A stretch of 32,015 bases of DNA from an uncultured Pseudomonadota bacterium (GCA_903959175.1 CAJBVW010000072.1:1-32015), one strand, 5' to 3'; shown: positions 8,259 to 17,212, counted from the stretch's first letter. Numbers and translations are program-made. The notes: generated by a model not told the origin, from the sequence alone.

Positions 8259-9809
8259 ATGCCGCTCCCCGTCGCGCTCGCCGGCCTCCTCTCCACCGCC
8301 CTCGCCGCGGAGGGCCCCGACGCGCGGCTGGATCGCCTGATCGCCGCGTCCCAGCTCGATCGTACGGCCCTCTCCGCCCTCGCCGCGTCCGACCCCGCGA
8401 TCGTCTACCAGGCGCTCGATCCGGCCGCCCGCGCCGCGCTGGCGGTGCTCCTGGCGTTCCCCCCGAGCGAGATCCGGCGGGTGCGGGACGGCCAGGCGGT
8501 GATCCGCACCGCGGGGGAGTGGAGCGACGCGGAGTGGCAGGCCCTGGTTCGGCTGGCCGAGCAGGTGGGGACCAACCCGAAGAAGGTGACACAGGTCCGC
8601 GCGACGGTGTCGGGCGGGGAGCTCGTGCGCATCGAGCTCGCCGGGAAGCGGGACACCGTGGGGGTGGGCATCGCGTGGCCCGAGGGGTGGCGTCGCGCCG
8701 AGGTGGTGGAGGCGCTCGACGCCGAGCTCGGCATCGTCCTGCCGCAGCTCCCGGTCACCCTGGTCGACCCCTCCTTCGAGGACGAGCACGCCCTCGGCGT
8801 CGCGTGGACGACACACGCCCCCGTCTTCACGACGGTCGCGCGGGACTCGGCGCGGGTGCACGCCGGGCGCGCGTCGATCCGGTTCGAGCGCACCCGCAGC
8901 GCGCGGCAGAGCCCGGGCGTCTCCCAGGGCATCGACGTTCGGCCGGGCGATCGGGTGGTGTTCAGCGGGTGGGCGGCGCCGGAGCGGGGGGCGATGGTGG
9001 TGGCGAGCCTCGCGTTCGACACCCGGTTGAGCAACGGGGGCACGAGCGCGTCGACGACCGGCACCGGCGACTGGGAGCGGCTCGCCTTCTCGATGGTGGT
9101 CCCGGAGGGTGCCACGCACGCGGCGATCTGGCTGGAGCAGGTGACGGGCGCGGCCGCCAACGTGGACGACCTCGTGCTCACCGTCGACACCGGCGCGCCG
9201 AGCCCCGCGGCGGCGTGGCAGCCGACCACTCAGGGCGCGATCACCGTCCTGGCCGACCTCACCCGTGTCACCGACCCGGCGGCGCTCGCTGCGCACCTGG
9301 AGTGGGCGCTGCTGGCGGGGTTGGGCAACCTGTCGCTGGCGCCCCAAGGGAGGGCGGACGTGTACGCCTACGCCGACGAGGCCCACCGCGGCGTGGTCCC
9401 CGGGGGATCGGACGACCCCGCGGCGGGGATGTGTTGGGTCGTGGCGGGCTCGCCGTGGGCGGGCGCGTGCCCGGTGGCGGTGATGGTGACACGGGCGTGG
9501 GGCCCGGCGGGCAACCCGGTGATGGGCGTGGGGCTGCCGCGCGCGTTGGCGGGCAGCGGCGAGGACCTCGACGCGGCGGCGCGGCCGGGGCTCGCGGGGG
9601 TGCCGCGTGTGGGCGCGCTCGCGACGTCCTGGCACGGGACCCCCGCCGAGGTCGCGGCGGCGACCTCCTTCGCGGCGTGGCTGCTGCGCACGCAGAGCAT
9701 CGCGGGGGCGCGGGCGGCGTGGCAGGCGGCGGCGCTGGACGGCTACCGGGCGGCGGGGCAGGACCTCGCGGCGCTCGACGCGGCGTGGCGGGCGTCGGTG
9801 GGGCGGTAG
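8259..9809 (+). CDS. Secreted protein, galactose-binding-like, degenerate peptidase-like C-terminus
   Basis: The 516-residue product begins with a short Sec signal (hydrophobic residues 3-15, cleavage likely after ALA). ATG 8259 is chosen because it starts this signal and has GAGG about five bases upstream; the frame extends far upstream but only antisense to the neighbouring gene. Residues about 165-310 begin with LVDPSFED and look like a carbohydrate-binding or galactose-binding beta-sandwich. The C-terminal third has a segment, AWGPAGNPVMGVGLPRAL, that resembles the region after HExxH in peptidase-MA-like proteins, where one expects a GEGLA-type motif. The zinc-binding HExxH itself is absent (CPVAVM occupies that place). 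I do not recognise a defined family; a secreted non-catalytic binding protein is my best reading. Confidence 0.7.
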   Translation: MPLPVALAGLLSTALAAEGPDARLDRLIAASQLDRTALSALAASDPAIVYQALDPAARAALAVLLAFPPSEIRRVRDGQAVIRTAGEWSDAEWQALVRLAEQVGTNPKKVTQVRATVSGGELVRIELAGKRDTVGVGIAWPEGWRRAEVVEALDAELGIVLPQLPVTLVDPSFEDEHALGVAWTTHAPVFTTVARDSARVHAGRASIRFERTRSARQSPGVSQGIDVRPGDRVVFSGWAAPERGAMVVASLAFDTRLSNGGTSASTTGTGDWERLAFSMVVPEGATHAAIWLEQVTGAAANVDDLVLTVDTGAPSPAAAWQPTTQGAITVLADLTRVTDPAALAAHLEWALLAGLGNLSLAPQGRADVYAYADEAHRGVVPGGSDDPAAGMCWVVAGSPWAGACPVAVMVTRAWGPAGNPVMGVGLPRALAGSGEDLDAAARPGLAGVPRVGALATSWHGTPAEVAAATSFAAWLLRTQSIAGARAAWQAAALDGYRAAGQDLAALDAAWRASVGR

Positions 9810-9823
9810 CCCCCCGCTACCGC
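9803..9823. terminator. Hairpin spanning two convergent stop codons
   Basis: GCGGTAGC at 9803-9810 pairs perfectly with GCTACCGC at 9816-9823 around a CCCCC loop. The TAG of the plus-strand gene (9807-9809) and the TAG of the minus-strand 55-residue ORF (9817-9819) both sit inside the stem. There is no T tract on either side, so it is a weak or factor-assisted bidirectional terminator, or a transcript-end stabiliser. Confidence 0.5.
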
Positions 9824-9984
9824 GGCCCGAACAACGGCGGCGGCGGCCGTAACAGGCGCGTCGGCATCGTGAAGCCGAGGCGCTCGTTCACCGCGACGAG
9901 GCGGTCGGCCCAGGCGAGGACGCGGGCGCGGTCGAGGGCGTCGTCGTCGATGCCGCGGGGGTCGGAGACGGCGCCGAAGTCCAT
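9817..9984 (-). CDS. Small hypothetical protein, 55 residues
   Basis: This short ORF is likely real. It starts at ATG 9984, nine bases after the stop of the sensor kinase gene. Its codons show near-complete G or C third positions, as in the neighbouring genes, and it ends exactly where the convergent gene ends. The product has an acidic-amphipathic N-terminal half (residues 7-36, including RVLAWADRLVAVNERL) and a Pro-rich tail with PPPP near residues 47-50. There is no membrane segment. A possible ribosome site, AAGGG, lies in the end of the upstream gene. It could be a small partner of the sensor kinase. I do not recognise a family. Confidence 0.6.
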   Translation of the reverse strand: MDFGAVSDPRGIDDDALDRARVLAWADRLVAVNERLGFTMPTRLLRPPPPLFGPR

Positions 9985-9993
9985 GCGGGGCGC

Positions 9994-12345
9994 CTACCCT
10001 TCGTCCAGGATCAGCTCCTCGACCGGCATCAGGCGGAACAACACCGAGCGGAGCGTCGTGAAGTCGACGGGGCGCTGGAGCACCACCCACCCCTGGGCGA
10101 CGAGGCGCTCGCGGGTGCTGTGCTTGAGGCCGGCGGGGATGAGCACGAGGGAGTTGCGCGTCAGGCCGGGGGCGGTCTCGGCGAAGCGGGCGAGCAGGCG
10201 GAGGCCGAAGCTCTCGGGGCGCGGGAAGCCAAGCACGGCGGCGTCGTACTGGCCGCTGGCGAGGGTGGTGAGGGCATCGGCGATCGTCGCGCGGCTGGTG
10301 ACCGCGTGGACCTCGCCGATGTGGCGCTCGAGCGCGCGGCGGAGGAGGTCCTCGTCCTCGACGAGCAGAACGCGGCCGCGGAGGCCGGAGGGGGGGCGGG
10401 GCACGTCGACCGACTGGACGGCGACGGCGGCGTCCGCCGCGGGGAAGTTGACGCGGACGCGCGCGCCGGTGCCCGCCGCCGTGCCGATCTCGAGGTTGCC
10501 GCCGGCGAGGCGCAGCGACTCGCGCGCGAGCCCGAGGTACAACGGGGCGAAGCCGGGCTGGGAGGCGAGGTAGGGGAGGTCGGTGAGGCGGGACTGCACG
10601 TCCACCGAGTAGCCGGCGCCGTTGTCGCGGCAGTCGAGGTAGAGCCAGCCGCCCTGGTGGCGACCCTCGATGACGACGTGGGGGTTCTCCGCGCCCTCGC
10701 AGGAGGCGGCGCTCGCGAGGAGCAGCAGCACGAGGCCGCGCAGCAGCGGGCGGCGGGCGGCGCGCGCGGCGGGGAGGTCGTCGAGGACGTACTCGATCTG
10801 GATGCGGTTCTCGAAGTGGTGCGCGATGAGGTCCCGCGCGGCGTCCAGCTCGCGCGTGAGGCGCACGGGGCCCGGGGGATCGGCCTCGCCGGCCTCGAAG
10901 CGCCCGATGTCGTCCACCAGCGTGCGGAGGCGGTGCACGCCCTCGCCGAGGCGGTACATGATGTCGTCGAGCTCGCCGTCCAGCTCGCCCAGGCGGGAGC
11001 GCCGGGTGAAGGTCTCGAAGTCCCGCATCGACGCGCCGTTCCCGACGAGGCGGGCGATGCCGCGCAGATCGTGAAGGCGCGCGAGGATCTGGCGGTGGTC
11101 GGGCTCGAAGTAGGTGCAGGCGTCGACGAGGCGCTTGACCACGCCCTCGACGAACACGCCGTCCAACGCCTGGGTCTTCGTGGAGAGGGCCTCCTCGGAG
11201 AGGGAGAGCATCTCCGAGCGGTCCGCGAGCACGCACAACACGCCGACCATCGTGCCGTCCACCCCGCGCACGGCCTGGGCCTCGACGTCGGCCGGGGCGC
11301 GGGTGCCGTTCGGGCGCTCCACCCAGATGCGCGCATGGAAGCGGCCGCGGCCCGCGAGGCGGGTCTGGAGGGCCTCCCACGACTGGCCCTGGGAGCACAT
11401 GACCTCGTCGAAGAGGCGCTTGCCGGTGGCCTTCGCGGCGCCCATGCCCCCGAGGCGTTCGGCCCCGCGGCCCCAGATGCGCACCCGGCCCTCGCTGTCC
11501 GTGAGGACGACCGCCGCCGCCGCGACCTGCCCGAGGGCGCGATCCAGGGCGGTGTCCCCCACCTCTTCCGTCGGGCCCGCCGCGCCCGCCCCGGCCGCGA
11601 CCGGGCTCACCACGAAGGCGACCGCGACCATCTGCCCGCGCTCGTTCTGCACGCGGGACCCGTGCAGGGTGCACTCTAGCGTGTCCCCCGCCTCACGACG
11701 CAGCGCGTGGGCCCACTGGAGCTGGCCCTCCTGCCGCAGCCGATCGATCCAGCCGAGGGTGGTGCTCCGCGCGTTCTCGTCCGCGAGGAGGTTGGAGAGC
11801 GGCCGCTCGAGGGCGCTGCGCGGCGCGTAGCCGAACAGGCGCTCGGCGCTGCCGGTCCAGTGGATGATGCGGCCCTCGAGGTCGGCGACGATGATCGCCT
11901 CGGGGAGGCGCTCCAACAGTGCGTTCTGGAGGCGAACCCACTGTTCGAGCTTGCGACGGTCGGTCACGTCCTCGCCGACGAGGACGAGCACCCGGGAGCC
12001 CGGCTCGCCCTGGCACGCGAACTGCCAGCGCACCTGCCGCTGGTCCCCCTGGCGGGAGGTGAACACCCACTCCACGTCCCGCGCGGGGGCGCCGGTGAGC
12101 GCGCTGCGGTGGGCGGCGAGGACGGCCTCGCGGAACGCCGGGTCCGGGTAGAGGAGGCGCACGAGCGTGCGCAGATCGGGCACGGCGCCGAGCTCGTAGT
12201 CGATGCGGTTCCGCATCGCCTTGTTGACCGAGAGCACGCGCTCGCGCTCGTCGACCGCGTACAGGAGCGCGTGCGTACGCTCCAGCAAGGCCTCGATCGC
12301 GCCAGCGCCGAGGTCGGGGAGCTGCAGGCGCGGCGTCGTACTCAT
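9994..12345 (-). CDS. Hybrid PAS sensor kinase with Hpt-like box and pseudo-receiver
   Basis: This 783-residue cytoplasmic signalling protein has no membrane helices. Three PAS-type sensor domains occupy about residues 10-400; the first begins IEALLERTHALLYAVD. The phosphotransfer helix reads HDLRGIARLVG with His425, closer to an Hpt box (H-x-x-K-G-x-A) than to a standard HisKA HELRTP box. The ATPase domain keeps the DNGAG box (574-578) and a Gly-rich GTGARVRVNFP motif, but its N-box Asn appears replaced by Ser. The C-terminal receiver-like domain (from about 655, VLLVEDED) has Gly706 where the phosphorylated Asp is expected. It may act as a scaffold or atypical kinase. ATG 12345 follows GGAGG closely and leaves 13 bases after the OPT gene; ATG 12381 in that gene's end is an alternative. 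Confidence 0.85.
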   Translation of the reverse strand: MSTTPRLQLPDLGAGAIEALLERTHALLYAVDERERVLSVNKAMRNRIDYELGAVPDLRTLVRLLYPDPAFREAVLAAHRSALTGAPARDVEWVFTSRQGDQRQVRWQFACQGEPGSRVLVLVGEDVTDRRKLEQWVRLQNALLERLPEAIIVADLEGRIIHWTGSAERLFGYAPRSALERPLSNLLADENARSTTLGWIDRLRQEGQLQWAHALRREAGDTLECTLHGSRVQNERGQMVAVAFVVSPVAAGAGAAGPTEEVGDTALDRALGQVAAAAVVLTDSEGRVRIWGRGAERLGGMGAAKATGKRLFDEVMCSQGQSWEALQTRLAGRGRFHARIWVERPNGTRAPADVEAQAVRGVDGTMVGVLCVLADRSEMLSLSEEALSTKTQALDGVFVEGVVKRLVDACTYFEPDHRQILARLHDLRGIARLVGNGASMRDFETFTRRSRLGELDGELDDIMYRLGEGVHRLRTLVDDIGRFEAGEADPPGPVRLTRELDAARDLIAHHFENRIQIEYVLDDLPAARAARRPLLRGLVLLLLASAASCEGAENPHVVIEGRHQGGWLYLDCRDNGAGYSVDVQSRLTDLPYLASQPGFAPLYLGLARESLRLAGGNLEIGTAAGTGARVRVNFPAADAAVAVQSVDVPRPPSGLRGRVLLVEDEDLLRRALERHIGEVHAVTSRATIADALTTLASGQYDAAVLGFPRPESFGLRLLARFAETAPGLTRNSLVLIPAGLKHSTRERLVAQGWVVLQRPVDFTTLRSVLFRLMPVEELILDEG

Positions 12346-12358
12346 CCCCTCCGCTCTA

Positions 12359-14416
12359 TCATCCGTGGAGGATGAACACACTGATGAGCTGGTCGCCGAT
12401 GCCGGTGAGGGCCGCGCCCGCGACGAGGCCCGCCGCGATCGGCTCCTGGCTCTCGATCCAGAGGCCGTGGCCGGTCGTGCCCGGGTCCTTCTTCTTGTAG
12501 TAGCGGGCCATGAGCGCGAAGAACGCCGCGCCCGACCACATCATCAGCGACGAGTCGAACGGGATCACGACGCCCAGGCCGACGGCGACCGCGGAGATCG
12601 GGAACTTGTTCTTCGTGCCGACGCGCAGCACCTCGAACACGATGCCGACGACGGCGGCGACGCCCATCGCGATGATCGAGCTGGTGTGCAGGGCCTTGCC
12701 GCCCGAGGCGATCAGCATCGCGACGCCCTTCCAGATGTCCACGCCGGGCATCGGGAACTTCTCGGTCATCACCTGCGGCCCGAGCGGGAGCGACGGGTCG
12801 TACTCGGGGAGGAACAGCGGGAAGAACAGGAAGGTGGCCGCGATGCCGCCGCCGATGACGCCGATGACGTGGCCCCAGGCCTGCTGGCGGGGCTTCGCGC
12901 CGAGCATGTAGCCGGGCTTGATGTCCATGAGGAGGTTCGAGGCGTTGCTCGCGACCTCGCTCGTCATGCCGGCAGTGATGAGGTTGGTGGCGGGGTTCGC
13001 GCGGTCGAGGGCGCCGAAGGTGAACTGCGTGATCTTCGAGAGCGAGCCGGTGGGCGTCGTGCTGGTGAGGCCGGTCGCGTTCGCGGCGATGAGCGTGAGC
13101 ACGATGATCATCGGCACGGCGAGGAGGCCGAGCCAGGGGTTGATGTCGAACCAGAGCCAGTTCAGGAACACCGAGAGGGCGGCGAAGATGGGGACGCCGA
13201 CGAAGCTGACCCAGAGGGGGAGCTCGATGTGGCCGAGCACGTCGGTGCCCTCGTCCTTCTTCTTCTTGGCGAACATGCCGGTGAAGGCGCTGATGATGAC
13301 CTGCGGCTTGGCGACGAGGCCCGCGAGCGAGCCGGTGACCATGATGGCGACGCCCCACCAGAGGCACCAGGTGTTGAGCAGGTGCGCGCGGCCGAAGATG
13401 GGGCCGTCGGGGCCGACCGACTTGGGGAGGATCTCGCCGATGGAGATCATCCACGGGGCGAGCACGCCGAAGTTGAGGAGCGCGCCGATCATCAGGCTGT
13501 TCGCGATGCGCAGGCCGGTGAGCCCGCCGGCGCCGAACATCGTGATGTCGAGGATCGGGGAGATGCCGAGCTGCCGGATGTCGGTGCCCATGATCTTCGG
13601 CACCCACCACGAGTACTGGGCGCCGAGGTCGTAGTACCAGCCGAGGAGCTTCTCGGGGAGGTGCCACACCGCGTCCGCCGGGCGGCCGAGGAGGCGGGAC
13701 TGGAGGAGCTCCTGGTAGCCCTCGAGCTTGAGGAACTCGATGGCGCCCGCGATGCCGGCCGCGCCGAAGAGCGCCTGGGCCTTGAGCCCGCCGAGCCACT
13801 GCTCGTGGGGCGTCGCGCCCTCGCCCACGCGGGGCTGGGGCATGTCGTCGACCATGTTCTTCGTGCCGCCGAGGGGGGCGTCCGCGTAGAGGGAGTCGAG
13901 CACGACGGCGCAGGCGCGGCCCTCGGGGAAGGGCTGCTGCTCGTCGTTGATGAAGCGGCGCTTCATCGGGAAGGCGACGAGCACGCCGAGGATGGACGTG
14001 ACGGACATCCACGCGAAGATCTCGTACCAGGGCAGGACCGTGTCGGTCATGACCATGAAGGCGGTGAGGCTGGAGACGAGCGGCGCGGTCATGTAGCCGG
14101 CGGCGGTGGCCACGGACTGGACGGCGTTGTTCTCCAGGATCGTGAAGCCCTTCATGAGGCCGGCGCGCGCGAAGGCGCGAAACATCGCGTAGGCGAGGAT
14201 GACGCTCGTGACGCCGACGCCGAGGGACCAGCCGGTCTTCGCGCCGATGTAGAGGTTGGTCGCCGATAGTACGCCGCCGAGCACGAAGCCGGTCACGCCG
14301 GAGCGGATCGTGAGCTGCGGCATATTGCCGCGGTAGACGTTCTCCAGCCACCAACGGTCCTTCTGCTCGCGGGTCCAGGTGCGGATCTGCTCGTCGTCGA
14401 GGTGCTGGAGCGCCAT
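12359..14416 (-). CDS. OPT-family oligopeptide/metal-chelate transporter
   Basis: The 685-residue product is a highly hydrophobic polytopic protein of the OPT superfamily, which imports oligopeptides or metal chelates by proton coupling. The N-terminal segment LTIRSGVTGFVLGGVLSATNLYIGAKTG is typical in pattern (short Gly-rich helices, then an NLYIG-type motif), and later segments such as GLRIANSLMIGALLNFG and MLIASGGKALHTSSI fit. Length is normal for bacterial OPT proteins. ATG 14416 is chosen because the family begins just after it and a -10-like box lies about 30 bases upstream; the longer open frame runs into the divergent gene's promoter. It is the first gene of a probable three-gene unit with the sensor kinase and the 55-residue ORF. 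Confidence 0.88.
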   Translation of the reverse strand: MALQHLDDEQIRTWTREQKDRWWLENVYRGNMPQLTIRSGVTGFVLGGVLSATNLYIGAKTGWSLGVGVTSVILAYAMFRAFARAGLMKGFTILENNAVQSVATAAGYMTAPLVSSLTAFMVMTDTVLPWYEIFAWMSVTSILGVLVAFPMKRRFINDEQQPFPEGRACAVVLDSLYADAPLGGTKNMVDDMPQPRVGEGATPHEQWLGGLKAQALFGAAGIAGAIEFLKLEGYQELLQSRLLGRPADAVWHLPEKLLGWYYDLGAQYSWWVPKIMGTDIRQLGISPILDITMFGAGGLTGLRIANSLMIGALLNFGVLAPWMISIGEILPKSVGPDGPIFGRAHLLNTWCLWWGVAIMVTGSLAGLVAKPQVIISAFTGMFAKKKKDEGTDVLGHIELPLWVSFVGVPIFAALSVFLNWLWFDINPWLGLLAVPMIIVLTLIAANATGLTSTTPTGSLSKITQFTFGALDRANPATNLITAGMTSEVASNASNLLMDIKPGYMLGAKPRQQAWGHVIGVIGGGIAATFLFFPLFLPEYDPSLPLGPQVMTEKFPMPGVDIWKGVAMLIASGGKALHTSSIIAMGVAAVVGIVFEVLRVGTKNKFPISAVAVGLGVVIPFDSSLMMWSGAAFFALMARYYKKKDPGTTGHGLWIESQEPIAAGLVAGAALTGIGDQLISVFILHG

Positions 14417-14573
14417 CGGTGCCGTTCTCGGGGGTTGGGGCCGGGAGCATACCGCAACCCGGCGTCGGCAACAGCGGCGTGACGCCGGCGGGGCGCGCGT
14501 CACACACCCACGCGCCCCTCGGGACACGGCCGCGCCCGAGGTGGTACCTTCGCCGCCCACCGCGACCGGAACC
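14417..14573. promoter_or_regulatory. Divergent promoter region, OPT versus 599-residue protein
   Basis: These 157 bases separate two divergent units. On the minus strand TATGCT (plus-strand 14446-14451) is a good -10 candidate for the OPT gene, giving a leader near 20-25 bases. On the plus strand TACCTT at 14545-14550 is a weaker -10 candidate for the gene starting at 14574. No convincing -35 partner was found for either. Confidence 0.35.
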
Positions 14574-16373
14574 GTGCAGAAGCCCATCCTCCTGACCCCC
14601 ATCCCGCCGCCCCCGCCCGAACAACGTGTGGCTCGCGACGCCCGCTTCGCCGCCGAGGGCGAGCGTCGCCACCGCTACCACCTGCCCGAGGCGCTCGACT
14701 CCGCCAACCCGATCGGGTTCCGAACGCGCGTGCCGCTCACGATGGACGAGGCCGCCCAGGCCGCCGCGCTCCTCTCGCTCGAGCCCCCCGCCGCCTTCGT
14801 CCCGCCCACCGCCGCGCCCACCGAGGCCGAGCTCTTCGAGGAGGCCTCCCTCGGCGTCCTCTCCTCGCGGCAGTCCACCAACTACCGGGGCCACCGGCAG
14901 GTCACCCTCGGGCCGGCCGACGCAGCCACGCTCGCGGGGCTCCTCCGCCGCCTGGACGGCCTGGACGCGCGCCCCGGCGGCTCCCCCGTCCTCGACGGCG
15001 CCGCCTACGCCCACGTGGGCCTCTCCCGGCCCTACCGCACGCCGTTCACCTTCCTGCTCACCTTCATCGGCCACCAGCCCGTTGCGAGCCTGCTGACCGT
15101 GCCCGTCCGCGCGTGGAACAAGAAGTTCCACTACCAGGACGACATCCCGACCATCGGCTACCTCCAGCACCTCCACATCGGCATCTGGGCCGAGGCCCTC
15201 GAGCGCGCCGCGCTGCTCGCGTCCGCCGGGCGCCGCCGCGCGAACGTGCTGATGGCGCCCTTTTCAGGGCCCGAGCTCCAGGCGAAGAACGCGGCGGTGC
15301 TCGCGGAGATCGAGGCGCTCGTGGGCCTCACCGACGCCGACCGCGCCGTCGGCTGGCGCGTGTGTCTGGTCGCGCAGGTGGGAGACGTGACCACGCCCTC
15401 GCCGCTGACGCCCGAGGTCTGCCGGAAGGTGGGCGCGAACCTCCTCGCGTTCCGCTCCGAGCGCATCCAGCCGGGGGTCAACGCCGAGGACAAGGCGCCG
15501 CCCGCCTACCAGACCCGCCAGGACATGGAGGTCCCCCAGGGCCTCACCGAGATGGCCGCGCGCGCCGCCTACAACGCCTTCTATCGGTGGACGGGCGTGG
15601 ACCGCGAGGCGGCGAAGGAGCTCATGCTCCTCGAGCGCATCGACGTGCTCACGCCCAACGGCAAAGAGCGGCTCCGCGCCGTCCGCACCGAGCTCGACGC
15701 GGTGACGGACAAGTTGGTCGCCGGCATCCCCCTCTGGGCGGACCTCCCCACCGGCCGCTCCCTCTCCAAGAACGCCGCGCGCGGAAAGAAGGCCTTCGGC
15801 CTGGCCGGGCAGCGCATCTACGTCGGTGGCCTCGCCCCGAAGAAGGTGGACGCCGCGGGCATCGGTTTCCTCCACGCGGTGCGGGCCTTCGGCGCGGCGG
15901 CGGCGCGCAGCGCGCTCGTGTGTGAGCTCGCCGGCTGCATCGACCTGCCCGCGGGCTGCGATCTGCTCGCCGGTATCTGCCTCATGGCGGGGCCGGTCAA
16001 CCAGAACGACATCGGCAAGCAGTTCTACGGCGGCGCGGACCTCCTCTCCGGCGCCTACCCGGACGACGAGCCCTGCGCGCTCCTCGTGTGGACGCTCAAG
16101 GCCAAGACCGTGGCGGATCCCATCGGGAACGAGGAGCAGCTCCTCAACGCGAAGCAGAAGGGCGCCCTGGTGGACCTGCGCGCCGCGCCCCACGAGGTCG
16201 CCGCGGTGCGTCGGGACGGGAAGATCGAGCCCATCCGGTCCCGCGAGGGGCGCGTCAACGCCGAGCGCGCCTTCGCCGATGTCGGCAACTTCGTGACCGA
16301 CCACGAGGGCCGGGAGATCCCCGGCAACCGCGGCTCCGCGTGGCCCGAGGCGTGGCGCGGGAGCGTCTGGTGA
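14574..16373 (+). CDS. Unrecognised 599-residue protein
   Basis: I do not recognise this protein. It looks soluble: a Pro-rich start, an Ala-rich N-terminal part, a central region with PVRAWNKKFHYQDDIPTIG and an HLHIGIWAEALE helix, and a C-terminal region with KKVDAAGIGFLHAVRAFG. Four cysteines stand at residues 450, 455, 462 and 469 in a hydrophobic context, followed by NQNDIGKQFYGG and a strand-rich end. The Cys spacing (5, 7, 7) is not a standard iron-sulfur or zinc motif. The GTG start at 14574 has GGAA just upstream and a -10-like box about 25 bases before it; GTG 14629 is an alternative. Its TGA overlaps the GTG of the MaoC-like gene (GTGA), so the two are translationally coupled and probably act together, perhaps on acyl-CoA or acyl-carrier substrates. 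Confidence 0.75.
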   Translation: MQKPILLTPIPPPPPEQRVARDARFAAEGERRHRYHLPEALDSANPIGFRTRVPLTMDEAAQAAALLSLEPPAAFVPPTAAPTEAELFEEASLGVLSSRQSTNYRGHRQVTLGPADAATLAGLLRRLDGLDARPGGSPVLDGAAYAHVGLSRPYRTPFTFLLTFIGHQPVASLLTVPVRAWNKKFHYQDDIPTIGYLQHLHIGIWAEALERAALLASAGRRRANVLMAPFSGPELQAKNAAVLAEIEALVGLTDADRAVGWRVCLVAQVGDVTTPSPLTPEVCRKVGANLLAFRSERIQPGVNAEDKAPPAYQTRQDMEVPQGLTEMAARAAYNAFYRWTGVDREAAKELMLLERIDVLTPNGKERLRAVRTELDAVTDKLVAGIPLWADLPTGRSLSKNAARGKKAFGLAGQRIYVGGLAPKKVDAAGIGFLHAVRAFGAAAARSALVCELAGCIDLPAGCDLLAGICLMAGPVNQNDIGKQFYGGADLLSGAYPDDEPCALLVWTLKAKTVADPIGNEEQLLNAKQKGALVDLRAAPHEVAAVRRDGKIEPIRSREGRVNAERAFADVGNFVTDHEGREIPGNRGSAWPEAWRGSVW

Positions 16374-17197
16374 GCGCGCTGCACTACCCGACGCCCCCGG
16401 CGGTGTCGCTCCTCACGAGCTTCCTCAAGCGCGGCGCCTGGAAGGGCACCCTCCCGCGCATCGAGGCCCGCGCGGACGCGATCCCCACCGAGTGCGCGGC
16501 CTATGCCAAGGTATGTGGGTTCGCGGCGCCGGATCCGCTCCCGCTCACCTGGCCCGGCGTCGCGACCGTGGGCCTGCAGCTCGCGATAATGACCTCCCCG
16601 GCCTTCCCCCTCCCGGTCACCGGCATCGTCCACACGCGCCAGCGCATCACGCGCCGCCGCCACCTTCGGGCGGGCGAGGCGCTCTCGGCCACCTGCGTCG
16701 TCGACGGCCACCGCGTCGCGCGCTCCGGCGGCGAGTTCGATCTCGTCGTCTCCGTCTCGTCCGCCGGCGAGGTCGTGTGGGAGGGCGTCACGACGATCCT
16801 CACCCGCCCCATCAAGGGCCACGGCGGCGAGCGCGAGGCCGTCGACGCCCCTCCGCCGACGGGTGCGCTCGTGCGCTCCACCCGGTGGCGCGTCCCGGCC
16901 GACCAGGGCCGCCGCTACGCCGCCGTGAGCGGCGACTACAACCCCATCCACCTCTACGGCCTGACCGCGCGCCCGTTCGGCTTCAAGGCCGCCATCGCCC
17001 ACGGCTGGTGGACGCTCGCGCGCGCCCTCGCCGAGCTGGACGCGGACGTGCCCGAGGCCTGCACGGTCGACGCGCGGTTTGTCGCGCCCGTGACGCTCCC
17101 GGGGACCGTCACCTTCGAGGCCCGGCGTTCGCCCGAGGGGATCGGGTTCGAGGTGCGGGGGCGGAAGGTGTGTATCGTGGGGAGGGTGGTTGGCTGA
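16370..17197 (+). CDS. MaoC-like hot-dog hydratase
   Basis: This 275-residue protein has the double hot-dog layout of MaoC/hydratase-2 enzymes, which add water to trans-2-enoyl-CoA or related thioesters. The C-terminal half holds the signature SGDYNPIH with catalytic-type Asp189 and His194, followed by FGFKAAIAHGWW, the expected family continuation. The N-terminal half (about residues 10-145) is a second, motif-free hot-dog-like repeat. The GTG start overlaps the upstream stop, and upstream in-frame codons only lie inside the preceding gene. Acyl-CoA substrate is inferred from the family; the partner gene is unknown. Confidence 0.82.
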   Translation: MSALHYPTPPAVSLLTSFLKRGAWKGTLPRIEARADAIPTECAAYAKVCGFAAPDPLPLTWPGVATVGLQLAIMTSPAFPLPVTGIVHTRQRITRRRHLRAGEALSATCVVDGHRVARSGGEFDLVVSVSSAGEVVWEGVTTILTRPIKGHGGEREAVDAPPPTGALVRSTRWRVPADQGRRYAAVSGDYNPIHLYGLTARPFGFKAAIAHGWWTLARALAELDADVPEACTVDARFVAPVTLPGTVTFEARRSPEGIGFEVRGRKVCIVGRVVG

Positions 17198-17212
17198 GAG
17201 GTGCCCCCCCCT

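Noticed and set aside
4391-10573. A very long open frame on the plus strand overlapping several genes
   Set aside because: Its translation is dominated by Arg, Pro, Ala and Gly runs and it overlaps well-supported genes on both strands. Long spurious frames are expected at this GC content.
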